DNA from: Laceyella putida
Lineage (GTDB): Bacteria; Bacillota; Bacilli; Thermoactinomycetales; Thermoactinomycetaceae
DNA: 64,000 nucleotides
NCBI RefSeq assembly: GCF_042665195.1
Contig: NZ_JBHTBW010000003.1
Location: 1 to 64,000 of the forward strand
Reading direction: 5' to 3'
Shown here: positions 24,746 through 33,038 of the stretch, piece after piece
Numbering within the stretch: position 1 is the stretch's first letter
Layout: each line of letters begins with the position of its first letter
Translations under genes and position numbers: made by a program
Notes under the pieces: model-generated
What the model saw: the letters and a program-made list of their open reading frames with translations, nothing else
What the model was told of the DNA's origin: nothing
The model's database searches: none

Positions 24746-25477
24746 ATGTCAAATTGGTACGAGAAAAGTTTTGGCGAAGATTATTTGATAGTCTATAAAC
24801 ATCGTAGTAGACAAGATGCCTCCCGAGAAGTGGCGAGGTTGCAAGAATGGCTTCAGCTACAAGAAAAGCAACTTATTCTCGATCTGTGTTGCGGAATGGG
24901 GCGGCATACGATCGCATTGGCGCGGAAAGGATACTCCATGGTGGGGTTGGATTTGTCGCGCGTTCTCCTTTCCCATGCAGTGAGAGAATCAGAAGGATTG
25001 GCGATCCCTTTTGTCCATGGGGATATGAGAGCCCTGCCCTTTGTGGATCACACGTTTGATGTCGTCTTAAACTTATTTACTTCGTTCGGTTATTTTGAGC
25101 GTGATGAAGATAATCTCCGTGTACTAAGCGAAATCCACCGCGTCTTGAAACCGCAGGGACAGTTTGTGATGGATTTTCTGAATCGGCATGCCGTTGAACA
25201 AAACTTGGTGCCGGAGAGCGTCAGGGAAGAAGACAATGTATGGATACGGGAAGAGCGCTGGATTGACGGGGATTTTGTCTGCAAAAAGATCACTGTCAAA
25301 GATGAACGAGGGGAACGGCGATATGAGGAGCGGGTTAAAATGGTTGAATATCCGCGCCTCCGGCAATGGATGGAGCAAACCGGCTTGACCGTTGTCCAAG
25401 CATATGGTGATTTTGCAGGCCATCCCTATACGAAGGAAAGCGAACGAATGATAATGGTGGGTTGTGTGAACAAATGA
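24746..25477 (+). CDS. SAM-dependent methyltransferase, class I
   Basis: Protein of 243 residues. The SAM motif I is LILDLCCGMGRHTIALARKG (about 43-62), followed by VGLDLS (motif II) and FDVVLNLFTSFGYF (motif IV). The rest is the usual seven-strand fold. The substrate is not evident; such proteins modify small molecules or cofactors. AGGAGG lies 8 bases upstream of the ATG. Its stop overlaps the next gene's start (ATGA). Confidence 0.88.
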   Translation: MSNWYEKSFGEDYLIVYKHRSRQDASREVARLQEWLQLQEKQLILDLCCGMGRHTIALARKGYSMVGLDLSRVLLSHAVRESEGLAIPFVHGDMRALPFVDHTFDVVLNLFTSFGYFERDEDNLRVLSEIHRVLKPQGQFVMDFLNRHAVEQNLVPESVREEDNVWIREERWIDGDFVCKKITVKDERGERRYEERVKMVEYPRLRQWMEQTGLTVVQAYGDFAGHPYTKESERMIMVGCVNK

Positions 25478-26253
25478 AAAAATACCATGGCTACTTGATC
25501 GATTTAGATGGAACCTTATTTCGCGGCACAGAGCGGATTGATGGCGCCCTTGAATTCATTGAGTGGCTCCACAAACAGGACGTGCCTTATCTGTACTTGA
25601 CCAATAATTCGACACGCACCCCTGAACAAGTGGCTGAAAAGTTGCGTCAGTTCGGTTTTCCCGCCACCGCGGAGCAAGTGTACACCTCGGCATTGGCGGC
25701 GGCCCAATATGTCAAACAGGAGCTGAACGCGCCGTCCGTGTTTGTGATTGGCGAAGAAGGATTGCAACAAGCCTTTCGGGATCAAGGGATTCGGCTGACC
25801 GACGAGAATCCGGACGTGGTGGTTTCGGGATTGGATCGGGCATTCACATATGACAAGATGAAAAAGGCATGCTTGAGTATTCGTGCCGGTGCCACCTTTA
25901 TCGGTACGAATGCGGACCGGGCTTTGCCGACAGAAGCGGGCCTTCTCCCCGGAAGCGGGTCGCTCGCGATGGGGATGGCTTATGCGACGGGTGTCGATCC
26001 GTTATTCATCGGCAAACCGGAGCCGATCATCATGCGCTTAGCCCTCCAGGCGCTTGGCGTGCCGCCAGAGAGGGTATTGGTGATAGGGGATAACTTGGAT
26101 ACAGATATATTGGCGGGTGTGCGGAGCGGCATCGATACACTCCTTGTGTTCACGGGAATTACCACAAGGGAGATGGCCCGAGCCTCTGCTGTGCGCGCTA
26201 CATATGAAGTGGAGAATCTCCGTGACTGGATCAAACGAGAAAAAGGGGAATAA
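25474..26253 (+). CDS. yutF: HAD-superfamily phosphatase, YutF/NagD-like
   Basis: Protein of 259 residues of the NagD/4-nitrophenylphosphatase branch. HAD motif I is YLIDLDGTLFRG, motif II is YLTNNSTRT, motif III has the Lys in GKPEP, and motif IV is VIGDNLDTDI. YutF is a promiscuous phosphatase of nucleotides and small phosphates in B. subtilis. ATG at 25474 overlaps the methyltransferase stop; the upstream TTG is not needed. It is followed 4 bases later by a metallo-beta-lactamase-fold gene. Confidence 0.9.
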   Translation: MKKYHGYLIDLDGTLFRGTERIDGALEFIEWLHKQDVPYLYLTNNSTRTPEQVAEKLRQFGFPATAEQVYTSALAAAQYVKQELNAPSVFVIGEEGLQQAFRDQGIRLTDENPDVVVSGLDRAFTYDKMKKACLSIRAGATFIGTNADRALPTEAGLLPGSGSLAMGMAYATGVDPLFIGKPEPIIMRLALQALGVPPERVLVIGDNLDTDILAGVRSGIDTLLVFTGITTREMARASAVRATYEVENLRDWIKREKGE

Positions 26254-26256
26254 GGG

Positions 26257-27222
26257 ATGAATCAATGGGAAGACATCTATCAGATTTCGTTGCCGTTGCC
26301 GTTTGCCTTGCGGATGATCAATGCGTATGTCATTAAGGGCTCGACAGGGATTACCTTGATCGATGCCGGTTTGAATATCGAAATGGACGTGCGGGCTTGG
26401 CAAGAAGCACAAGCAGCGGGAGGTTGGCAATGGGCAGAGGTGGAGAAAATCGTATTGACCCATTATCACCCCGACCATTATGGACTGGCGGGCACCTTGC
26501 AACAGTGGACGGGAGCGCCTGTCTACCTTTCCCGCACCGATCATGAACAAGCGCAAATGTTTTTTGGGCGCGACAGCCAGATGCCTGAAGAAATGATGTC
26601 GTTTTTTGCGCGCCACGGCTTGCCTGATGAGTGGGCGACACAGATTCCGGATCATATGCGCAGTTTCCATCCATGGGTGGAGCCCCATCCCAAAGCTTCT
26701 TGGCTTGAACCGGGGGATTGGATTCGCCTGGGGGACGTCGACTATGAAGTCTTGCATACGCCGGGCCATGCCGACGGCCATCTCAGTTTTTACGATCCCA
26801 AGCGAAAGTGGCTGATCGGTGGCGATTTCTTATTGCCGAAGATCACGCCCAACATCAGCTTGTGGCCGAACTGCCATCCCAATCCGCTGGACAATTATTT
26901 GGTGACGTTGGAACGGATGAAAGAGCGGGAGGTAACCAAAGTCTTTCCGTCGCATGGACCCATGTTTGATCACTATAACGAACGGATTGAAGCATTGGAG
27001 CGGCATCATGCCCAGCGTTTAAATGAAATGCGATCTTTCGTTGTGGACAAGCGGAGAGCGACGGCGTTTGAAGTGTGTGAGCATCAGTTCGGCACCGATC
27101 ACACCATCCACAACCTCCGGTTCGCCCTGTCGGAGACATTGGCGCATCTGGAGTATTTGCGCTTGCGGGGAGAGCTGTCCGTCGAAGAACGGAACGGGAT
27201 GGTTTATTACAAGGAGATCTGA
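26257..27222 (+). CDS. Metallo-beta-lactamase-fold hydrolase
   Basis: Protein of 321 residues with the MBL fold and full metal set: THYHPDHYG (HxHxDH), then HTPGHADGH, the bridging Asp in LIGGDFL, and the final His in PSHGPMF. A C-terminal winged-helix-like domain of about 80 residues follows (ERHHAQRLNEM onward), typical of hydroxyacylglutathione-hydrolase-like or LACTB2-like proteins. Substrate unknown. It is the last gene of a methyltransferase-yutF-MBL operon. Confidence 0.85.
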   Translation: MNQWEDIYQISLPLPFALRMINAYVIKGSTGITLIDAGLNIEMDVRAWQEAQAAGGWQWAEVEKIVLTHYHPDHYGLAGTLQQWTGAPVYLSRTDHEQAQMFFGRDSQMPEEMMSFFARHGLPDEWATQIPDHMRSFHPWVEPHPKASWLEPGDWIRLGDVDYEVLHTPGHADGHLSFYDPKRKWLIGGDFLLPKITPNISLWPNCHPNPLDNYLVTLERMKEREVTKVFPSHGPMFDHYNERIEALERHHAQRLNEMRSFVVDKRRATAFEVCEHQFGTDHTIHNLRFALSETLAHLEYLRLRGELSVEERNGMVYYKEI

Positions 27223-27310
27223 GGATCGCAACCAACGCTTGTCATAAGAGAATGGCCGTCAAACGGAATGCAGTCGTTTTTAGCTCGCAACAAGCGCTGG
27301 CTGAGAACGG

Positions 27311-27784
27311 CTATTTTTCTTGTAACCGCTTGCGGTTGTGGGCGAGCCGGGCGGCGGCGGAAGCGGCGATCGCTCCGACGATGTCATCAAGAAAAGTGTG
27401 GATCTCCCCGTCATGCTTATTGTTCAGCCGTGCGAGAACGCCGGGTTTGACGCGATCAATAAATCCGTAATTGGTCAAGCCGATGTTGCCGTATACGTTT
27501 AAGATGGCCACTGACAATATCTCATCGATCCCATACAAGCTTTCATCATGCATGACCATCTGTTGCAAAGGTCTTTCCAATAAGTTCCTTTCGGCGAGCA
27601 CATCAAGCTGAATCCCAGTGATGACGGCGTTTTGCACCTCGCGTTTGGTCAACACTTGATTGACGTGTTCCAGGCACTCGGCAAGCGTGATGTCGGGATA
27701 ATAATCCTTTTGCAAGTATAAGGTTAATTCCGCGATTTCCTCCAGTTGCACGCCCCTTTCTTTAATACAATTGGCAAATCTCAT
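27311..27784 (-). CDS. yutG: YutG, PgpA-like phosphatidylglycerophosphatase-family protein
   Basis: Protein of 157 residues related to PgpA. The catalytic-type segment is VMHDESLYGIDEILSV and the C-terminal segment reads GEIHTFLDDIVGAIAASAAA. In place of the hydrophobic membrane helices of PgpA it is largely soluble, as YutG of Bacillus is. It probably dephosphorylates a phospholipid head group or a small analogue. It starts inside the stop of a 41-codon ORF (ATGA overlap) and ends near the MBL gene, with which it is convergent. Confidence 0.85.
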   Translation of the reverse strand: MRFANCIKERGVQLEEIAELTLYLQKDYYPDITLAECLEHVNQVLTKREVQNAVITGIQLDVLAERNLLERPLQQMVMHDESLYGIDEILSVAILNVYGNIGLTNYGFIDRVKPGVLARLNNKHDGEIHTFLDDIVGAIAASAAARLAHNRKRLQEK

Positions 27785-27906
27785 TTTCTGAACAGGGTTG
27801 CGCGTTCTTTGCTTTTTGCACGGTAGGTCACCTTCCCATTGGAATATAAATGGAAAACTTCATCGAACATGCAAGGGTTGGGCAACGTTAGTTTATTCTT
27901 AACCAT
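27781..27906 (-). CDS. Possible 41-residue protein coupled to yutG
   Basis: Small ORF reading MVKNKLTLPNPCMFDEVFHLY, then a basic C terminus. Its stop overlaps the yutG start by 4 bases, which favours real translation with coupling. No good Shine-Dalgarno site precedes the ATG at 27906, so expression is uncertain. There is no membrane helix, and one Cys. Family not recognised. Confidence 0.4.
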   Translation of the reverse strand: MVKNKLTLPNPCMFDEVFHLYSNGKVTYRAKSKERATLFRK

Positions 27907-28082
27907 ATGAGAGATAATTATGATGTGCATAGGGAAAGGATGTGGCAAGATGAGTGAAGCGAGAGTGGCTCTGATCGCGGGAAGCTTGAGCGGATTGGGA
28001 AGTATGATCGCCCGTACGCTAGCGGAGGAAATCATAAGGCTCGTTTTTTGTCTCATGAGAAAACAACTTGCTGTTCAAAAAA

Positions 28083-28101
28083 AGACGCGGCTTGCGCGTC
28101 T
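28083..28101 (-). terminator. Minus-strand terminator
   Basis: On the minus strand AGACGCG pairs with CGCGTCT and is followed by a T run. It lies about 130 bases beyond the end of the PRTase-HAD gene and probably terminates it. Confidence 0.7.
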
Positions 28102-28110
28102 GAATGGATG

Positions 28111-28199
28111 GCGGGCGCTCCAAAACCGTTTTCCCATTTGCTTCACTTGTCCATCGGCGTTCATTGGGAAAAGGTTTTTCCGCTCATCAATGACTTTTG
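28111..28199 (+). repeat. Coding remnant repeat, copy C
   Basis: Its plus-strand reading APKP...LHLSIGVHWEKVFPLINDF ends at a TGA and closely matches the copy at 56399-56476, which reads APKP, LHLSFGAHREKVFPLINDF and the same stop. Matching frames, conservative changes and a shared stop suggest the C terminus of a mobile protein, possibly a transposase. Copy C has 12 extra bases. Confidence 0.6.
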
Positions 28200-28232
28200 A
28201 AATAACTTGCAGATAAAACCTACAGGACGATT

Positions 28233-29138
28233 CTATTTGGATGCTTGCAAAGAAATGGGATGTCCTTGATTCCACCAAATAACACGCAACTCAGGGTAAA
28301 ATGCGGCTATGAATAAAGCGACTTCTGAATTACCCGATACAAAATGCGTAAATCCAAGTTCAATCGCTCGACTCCCCTTCCATTTGGCAACGCTCTCCAA
28401 TGTCGACAACTCAACATCGTCATCTCTAAAGATAATCGGCACATATATGTTGTGTGTGCGAAACCACTTTTCTGTTGACTCTTTGTGACTAACCGGTCGG
28501 CTTGAAATAATGATGTCTTGAGTTAAAGGAACGGGCGCGTATTTAGCAATCGGATCCTGATCCCGTAGGAAAGGAGTCCCTTCTGAACCATTATGTATTT
28601 GGGCCGATTTGATGCCATCTATGAATACTCCATCCATATCCCATGCTGTACGCTCATATTCATGATCCAAAAGTTCCTGATTTTCAGATGCTGTTCCTGT
28701 TGAAGGATTAATGCGATATCTTTCCCATGGCAACAAGAATCGAGCATTTGTTTCTTGACAATCAAAACAATAATAATCGGGGGTGGAGGCCGATTTTCGA
28801 TCTTTGCAAATCACCAGGGTGGACACATCATAACCCAAATCGACAAGGAATTTTTTGCAATTGATGAGCGTTTTTCCCATGCCGGCGAAATCTTCGCAAA
28901 TCAATAAACGTTTTTTTTCAGGTATGTTGCCTAACCATGCCGGCTTTTCTATTTTGCGATCGTAACGAAGAAAGTAGTAAGGGAGTCCTGTGAGAAAAGC
29001 CAAATGCATGCCAGCGAACGAACCACCACGCAAAATAATCACTAATCCATCAAAGTTAGCTGACATGATATCTTTTGCCAGCGTGTCTAACCGCAAAGAA
29101 ATAGCATTATAGTCGAGATATATATTGCGAATATTCAT
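28233..29138 (-). CDS. Phosphoribosyltransferase-HAD fusion protein
   Basis: Protein of 301 residues with two parts. The front (about 1-150) is a type I phosphoribosyltransferase fold: DGLVIILRGGSFAGMHLA and the PRPP loop LLICEDFAGMGKTL. The back (about 170-295) looks like a HAD hydrolase: motif I in WDMDGVFID, motif II in DIIISSRP, and C-terminal VSGNSEVA. This pair resembles fusions seen in tellurite-type (Ter) stress clusters and would make or break a nucleotide-like molecule; that is inference. AAAGGGG precedes the ATG. It is divergent from the ThsA-like gene, with a 262-base spacer. Confidence 0.75.
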   Translation of the reverse strand: MNIRNIYLDYNAISLRLDTLAKDIMSANFDGLVIILRGGSFAGMHLAFLTGLPYYFLRYDRKIEKPAWLGNIPEKKRLLICEDFAGMGKTLINCKKFLVDLGYDVSTLVICKDRKSASTPDYYCFDCQETNARFLLPWERYRINPSTGTASENQELLDHEYERTAWDMDGVFIDGIKSAQIHNGSEGTPFLRDQDPIAKYAPVPLTQDIIISSRPVSHKESTEKWFRTHNIYVPIIFRDDDVELSTLESVAKWKGSRAIELGFTHFVSGNSEVALFIAAFYPELRVIWWNQGHPISLQASK

Positions 29139-29400
29139 GCTACTACCCCTTTAAAAAATTATTAATATTGTAAGCGATTATAACACATTACTATTTCCTG
29201 ATGAACCCCAGTCAGTTAGATGAATGAATTACCCCTTTCAGACAAGTCTTAAGTTGAAATTCAAAAAGAAAGGAGCCTTTTTTCATGAAGTATCCTGTGT
29301 TTGATCTATAACCCCTGGAACTACATCAATGTCTAGACTTATGGGGTTTGCCAAGATTATACTAAATATACTGACAAACCTTTATGAAGGAGTGCTTATT
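29139..29400. other. Divergent promoter region of the PRTase-HAD and ThsA-like genes
   Basis: AT-rich spacer. It contains a ribosome site AAAGGAG followed by an eight-codon ORF (MKYPVFDL, 29285-29311) and, further on, the ribosome site AAGGAGTG of the ThsA-like gene. ACCCCTTT occurs at about 29147 and again at about 29231. No clear promoter hexamers or operator were recognised. Confidence 0.4.
29285..29311 (+). CDS. Possible eight-residue leader peptide
   Basis: ATG with AAAGGAG 9 bases upstream, reading MKYPVFDL then stop. It lies 90 bases before the ThsA-like gene. It might be a leader peptide or the leftover start of a lost gene. Evidence is only the ribosome site. Confidence 0.25.
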   Translation: MKYPVFDL

Positions 29401-30861
29401 ATGAAAATTACAGCTGGCATACAAACATTTATCAACAATTATTTGAAAGCAATAATGGAAGATAGGGCTGCCATTTTTGCCGGTGCAGGTTTATCTGTGC
29501 CAGCTGGATTTGTTCCATGGAAAGAATTGCTGCGGGAGCCAGCGATGGATTTAGGGTTGGATGTTGAAAAAGAAACTGATTTAGTGGCCTTAGCCCAGTA
29601 TTTCTATAACAAAAATCGCAGCAGACAAGAACTGACGGAACTCATTATCCAATATTTTGACAAGGAAGGAGTCATCACAAAGAACCACCATACCCTCGCC
29701 AGCTTGCCTATTAAAACATATTGGACTACTAATTATGATCAACTCATTGAAAAGGCTCTGATTCAAAACGGAAAAACACCAGACGTGAAGAAGCGCATAC
29801 AGGACTTTTCCATCATTAAACCCAGAAGAGATGCTATTGTTTATAAAATGCATGGGGATGTCGAGTTGGCTGATCAAGCGGTACTTATCAAAGATGATTA
29901 TGAAACGTACGAAGAGAAAAAAAAGTTATTTACCCTTAATTTGAAAGGCGAACTTGTTTCCAAAACATTTTTGTTCATTGGATTTAGCTTTGATGATCCT
30001 AATTTAGAGCATATTTTGAGTCGCATTCGTGCGTTGGTGGATGGACATACCCGACCTCACTACTGTTTCTTCAAGAAAGTTCAACGAAAAAACTATCCGA
30101 AAGGGGATATAGGGGATCAGGAGTATCAGTATGATAAGATCAAGCAAGATTTGAAGTGCGCAGACTTAATTCGGTATTGCATAAGACCCATATTAATTGA
30201 TGATTATTCTGATATTGAGCAGATTTTGAGCTTGCTTCACCAGCGATATAGCAGAAATAATGTGTTGATATCTGGGAGCGCCGCGCAATATGATCAGTTC
30301 ATGCTGAAGGATATAGATCCTACTAGATTCATTCATAATCTGGGTTATCAACTTAATAAGAGAGGATATAAAGTCATTACAGGTTTTGGAGACGGAGTGG
30401 GCAGTTCAGTCATAAATGGCGTATTGGAAAGTGTTTATGAAACAAATGAAAGAAAAATTGACAATCATCTTTTAATGCGTCCTCTCCCGCGGTTTGCAAC
30501 TCAGGAAGAATCGTTGACGGAGCGGTGGGAGAAATACAGAAAAGATTTAATTCAAGAAGCGGGAATTGCTATATTTATTTTTGGAAACAAAATACAAGAC
30601 AATCAACTGGTTAATTCTCCCGGTGTCAAAAGAGAGTTTGAAATTGCAAAAGAAAAAGGGCTTAAATTGATACCAATAGGAGTTACGGGATATAGAAGTC
30701 GAGAACTTTGGGAAGAAGTCATGAGGAATTTTGAAGTTTATTATAGCGACTTTGCTGCCTTAAAAGAACAATTCGCGAAATTGGGCAACGGTAATCTGAA
30801 ATCTGAAGAAGTCATTCAAGCAGTCATTGAGATATTAGATGTACTAAATGGCAAGAAATAA
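29401..30861 (+). CDS. thsA: ThsA-like SIR2-SLOG NADase (Thoeris effector)
   Basis: Protein of 486 residues, the length of ThsA of Thoeris anti-phage systems (about 476). The N-terminal SIR2 domain has AAIFAGAGLS, the catalytic Asn in TYWTTNYD and the catalytic His in YKMHGD, then FLFIGFSFDDPN. From about residue 275 follows a SLOG/STALD domain (VLISGSAAQYD, KVITGFGDGVGSSVINGV, FIFGNKI, IPIGVTGY) that in ThsA binds the TIR-made cyclic ADP-ribose signal and switches on NAD cleavage. ATG at 29401 has AAGGAGTG 7 bases upstream. No TIR-domain ThsB is visible nearby. AT-rich like its island. Confidence 0.9.
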   Translation: MKITAGIQTFINNYLKAIMEDRAAIFAGAGLSVPAGFVPWKELLREPAMDLGLDVEKETDLVALAQYFYNKNRSRQELTELIIQYFDKEGVITKNHHTLASLPIKTYWTTNYDQLIEKALIQNGKTPDVKKRIQDFSIIKPRRDAIVYKMHGDVELADQAVLIKDDYETYEEKKKLFTLNLKGELVSKTFLFIGFSFDDPNLEHILSRIRALVDGHTRPHYCFFKKVQRKNYPKGDIGDQEYQYDKIKQDLKCADLIRYCIRPILIDDYSDIEQILSLLHQRYSRNNVLISGSAAQYDQFMLKDIDPTRFIHNLGYQLNKRGYKVITGFGDGVGSSVINGVLESVYETNERKIDNHLLMRPLPRFATQEESLTERWEKYRKDLIQEAGIAIFIFGNKIQDNQLVNSPGVKREFEIAKEKGLKLIPIGVTGYRSRELWEEVMRNFEVYYSDFAALKEQFAKLGNGNLKSEEVIQAVIEILDVLNGKK

Positions 30862-30992
30862 AATGAATAGAAAGCTCCCTGTTTCCCTTTGAAGGGGATT
30901 TAATTATCATATCGGGGAGTTGTCCATTTATGCTGGACCCTCGAGCGATATTGGCCCAAGAAAATGATCATAGTTGTAAAAACGAGGGATGG

Positions 30993-31035
30993 GAGTGAGG
31001 ATGCGAAGGGGTTAACCCCCTACCCATCCTCACTC
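30993..31035 (+). terminator. Strong hairpin after ThsA-like gene
   Basis: GAGTGAGGATG pairs with CATCCTCACTC, with a second palindrome (GGGGTTAACCCC) in the loop. TTAATTAA follows. It is a likely terminator for the ThsA-like gene. Confidence 0.65.
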
Positions 31036-31105
31036 TTAATTAAGGCTGATGTAGAGGTTCATGTTTCAACGAGTAACAATGTAAAAAGTAATGTGCGATC
31101 CAACT

Positions 31106-31198
31106 GACATATTTAAACAGACACGCCCTAGTAAGTTCGATGATCTTTTGCTAGAATTTAAGCATCGAATTACCAATATGCGAGCGTCAAATCGGTAA
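31106..31198 (+). pseudogene. Open coding-like remnant
   Basis: Thirty codons with protein-like composition end at a TAA. There is no start or ribosome site, and the DNA before it is closed. Family not recognised. Confidence 0.25.
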
Positions 31199-31437
31199 AA
31201 TAAAACGTTTGCGCTTAGATGATGTCTTCGTGGATGGTTGTGGGTTGCCCCCCAAATGAGGCATCCATTTGTCAAATTTTAATTGACACATTCCATGAGT
31301 GCATTCCTTTGCGGATACATTGAAAAGTTACATCCATGTGGTTATCTAAGATACCGGTTCTCTAATGTTTCCTTTGTTAAACAAGAGAGATGTTGGTTGG
31401 ATGCGATCAAATATAAGACGATAGGATGAAACAAATC

Positions 31438-32133
31438 ATGAAGCAAAAAGTTGCATTGGTTACAGGTGGAACTCGCGGATTAGGGCAAGCTATCGCGAAA
31501 AAATTGGCTGCCGAAGGAGCGATTGTATGGGTTGCCTCTAGATCAGCCGAGTTTACAGAAGAAACCGTTCCTCGGCCTGGCGAAATCAAAGAAATTCACT
31601 TAGATGTAACGGATGAAGAAAGCGTAAAAAAACTGTTTGCCTATATTATGAAGCAACATAATCGGTTAGATGTACTGATTAACAATGCGGGAACTGCTAT
31701 ATTTAAACCCATTTTAGAAACCTCTGTAGATGAATGGAATCAAGTTATAGAAACAAACGTAACCGGATTGTTCTTATGCTCAAGGGAAGCATTTCGCATT
31801 ATGAAATTACAAGGTGGAGGTCGTATTATTAATATTGCTTCCATTTCTGGTTACATTCCTCTTGCAAATAATGGAGCATACGGAACATCTAAATATGCTG
31901 TAAGGGGATTTTCTAAGATTTTAAACGAAGAAGGAAAAGAGGCTAACATTAGAGTGTCGGTTATCAGCCCAGGAGCGATACGTACAGGGATAGCAGTAGA
32001 CCAAACCGGTTTTGACCCAAATGATATGTTAGATCCTGAAGCTGTAGCGGAATCTGTACTCGATATTGCCCGAAGACCTTTAAACACCCATATCGACGAA
32101 GTCAAAATTTTACCGCCCAAAGGAGTCCTATAA
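31438..32133 (+). CDS. Short-chain dehydrogenase/reductase
   Basis: Protein of 231 residues, classical SDR: cofactor loop TGGTRGLG (about 8-15), NNAG (about 79-82), the Ser in NIASISGY and the catalytic YxxxK in YGTSKYA. ATG at 31438 is preferred; ATG at 31426 is also in frame, and neither has a strong ribosome site. It lies 98 bases before a double pterin synthase. Since 6-pyruvoyl-tetrahydropterin is reduced by an SDR (sepiapterin reductase) in biopterin synthesis, that role is possible here, but FabG-like activity is equally possible. Confidence 0.85.
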   Translation: MKQKVALVTGGTRGLGQAIAKKLAAEGAIVWVASRSAEFTEETVPRPGEIKEIHLDVTDEESVKKLFAYIMKQHNRLDVLINNAGTAIFKPILETSVDEWNQVIETNVTGLFLCSREAFRIMKLQGGGRIINIASISGYIPLANNGAYGTSKYAVRGFSKILNEEGKEANIRVSVISPGAIRTGIAVDQTGFDPNDMLDPEAVAESVLDIARRPLNTHIDEVKILPPKGVL

Positions 32134-32231
32134 TACACACCAAGTAGACTGGGTATGTAGCCATTGTCTATGTATGAGAAAAACGTTGGTCCGTGATTTG
32201 AAAGTCAAAATTGGAGGCAGGAGAAAATATC

Positions 32232-33038
32232 ATGATCTATATGTCAAGAAAACTATCCTTTTCCGCTGCGCATGTGATTCGTGTCCCTTCATGGAGTGAG
32301 GAAGAAAATCGGCGCCTGTTTGGTTTTTGTAGCAATCCTCATGGCCATGGGCATGATTTTACTTTAGAAGTGATGGTCAGTGGGAAAGTGAATGAAAGAT
32401 CAGGGATCGTAGTAAATATCAAGGATATTGATCATGTAGTGAAAAATCTAGTGAACGAAGAATTGGATGGAAAGTTTTTGAATCGGGAACATCCGTTTTT
32501 CCGTGAACATGTTCCAACCACAGAAAATATCGTCAGATACCTTTGGAATTCATTGGAAGGCAATGTGCCCGATAGTGAATTGCATAAGATCAGATTATGG
32601 GAAAGCCCATTTTTGTATTCCGAAAAGGAGAAAGGATCTATGATAAAATTAACTCGAAAGTATCACTTCAGCACAGTCCACCGTTTGCACAGCGAACAGC
32701 TTTCTGCGGAAGAAAATCGAAAGATTTTTGGAAAATGCAATAATCCCCATGGACATGGACATAATTACTATCTCGATGTAACAGTAGCAGGTGAACTTGA
32801 CCCGATTACTGGGATGGTTATCAACTTAGCTGAATTAGATCAAATCGTAGATAAAATTGTGCTTCAAAAATTTGATCATAAGCATTTGAATTTGGATACG
32901 GAAGAATTTAAGAATTTAAATCCTACCTCAGAGAATCTAGCAATTGTTATTTGGAATCTTCTTTCTCCCCATCTTCCAAACCTTTACAAAATCGGTCTGT
33001 GGGAGACGGAGAAAAACTACTTCGAATACTTAGGATAA
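32232..33038 (+). CDS. Tandem-fused 6-pyruvoyl-tetrahydropterin synthase/QueD
   Basis: Protein of 268 residues made of two complete PTPS/QueD domains (about 1-136 and 137-268). Each has the zinc histidines and catalytic Cys: SFSAAH, FGFCSNPHGHGHD and TTEN in the first; HFSTVH, FGKCNNPHGHGHN and TSEN in the second. Such enzymes convert dihydroneopterin triphosphate to pyruvoyl-tetrahydropterin or carboxy-tetrahydropterin. Single-domain forms are about 120-150 residues. AGGAG lies 8 bases before the ATG at 32232. A second strong site, AAAAGGAG, precedes an internal ATG at 32640, exactly where domain 2 begins. Confidence 0.92.
   Translation: MIYMSRKLSFSAAHVIRVPSWSEEENRRLFGFCSNPHGHGHDFTLEVMVSGKVNERSGIVVNIKDIDHVVKNLVNEELDGKFLNREHPFFREHVPTTENIVRYLWNSLEGNVPDSELHKIRLWESPFLYSEKEKGSMIKLTRKYHFSTVHRLHSEQLSAEENRKIFGKCNNPHGHGHNYYLDVTVAGELDPITGMVINLAELDQIVDKIVLQKFDHKHLNLDTEEFKNLNPTSENLAIVIWNLLSPHLPNLYKIGLWETEKNYFEYLG

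Larger units (their letters stand above)
27950..28216 (+). pseudogene. Truncated short-chain dehydrogenase joined to unrelated DNA
   Basis: AAAGGA and an ATG at 27950 open a frame that reads MSEARVALIAGSLSGLGSMIARTLAEE. This is the front of a short-chain dehydrogenase with its NAD-binding TGxxxGxG-type loop (here AGSLSGLG). After 27 residues the sequence turns into unrelated DNA at about 28031, and the frame continues as nonsense to 28216. About 220 residues of the enzyme are missing. The break marks the left edge of the AT-rich island. Confidence 0.7.
30862..31437. other. Gap with terminator and gene debris
   Basis: A strong hairpin lies at 30993-31035. An open 30-codon string (DIFKQTRPSKFDDLLLEFKH..., 31106-31198) looks coding but has no start, and is probably debris of a lost gene. 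No TIR-domain or other intact gene was found here. Confidence 0.5.

Noticed and set aside
43..31131. Shared 13-base string AGACACGCCCTAG at about 51 and 31119 as a possible attachment site
   Set aside because: A match of this length is expected by chance many times in 64 kb, and nothing else is shared around it.
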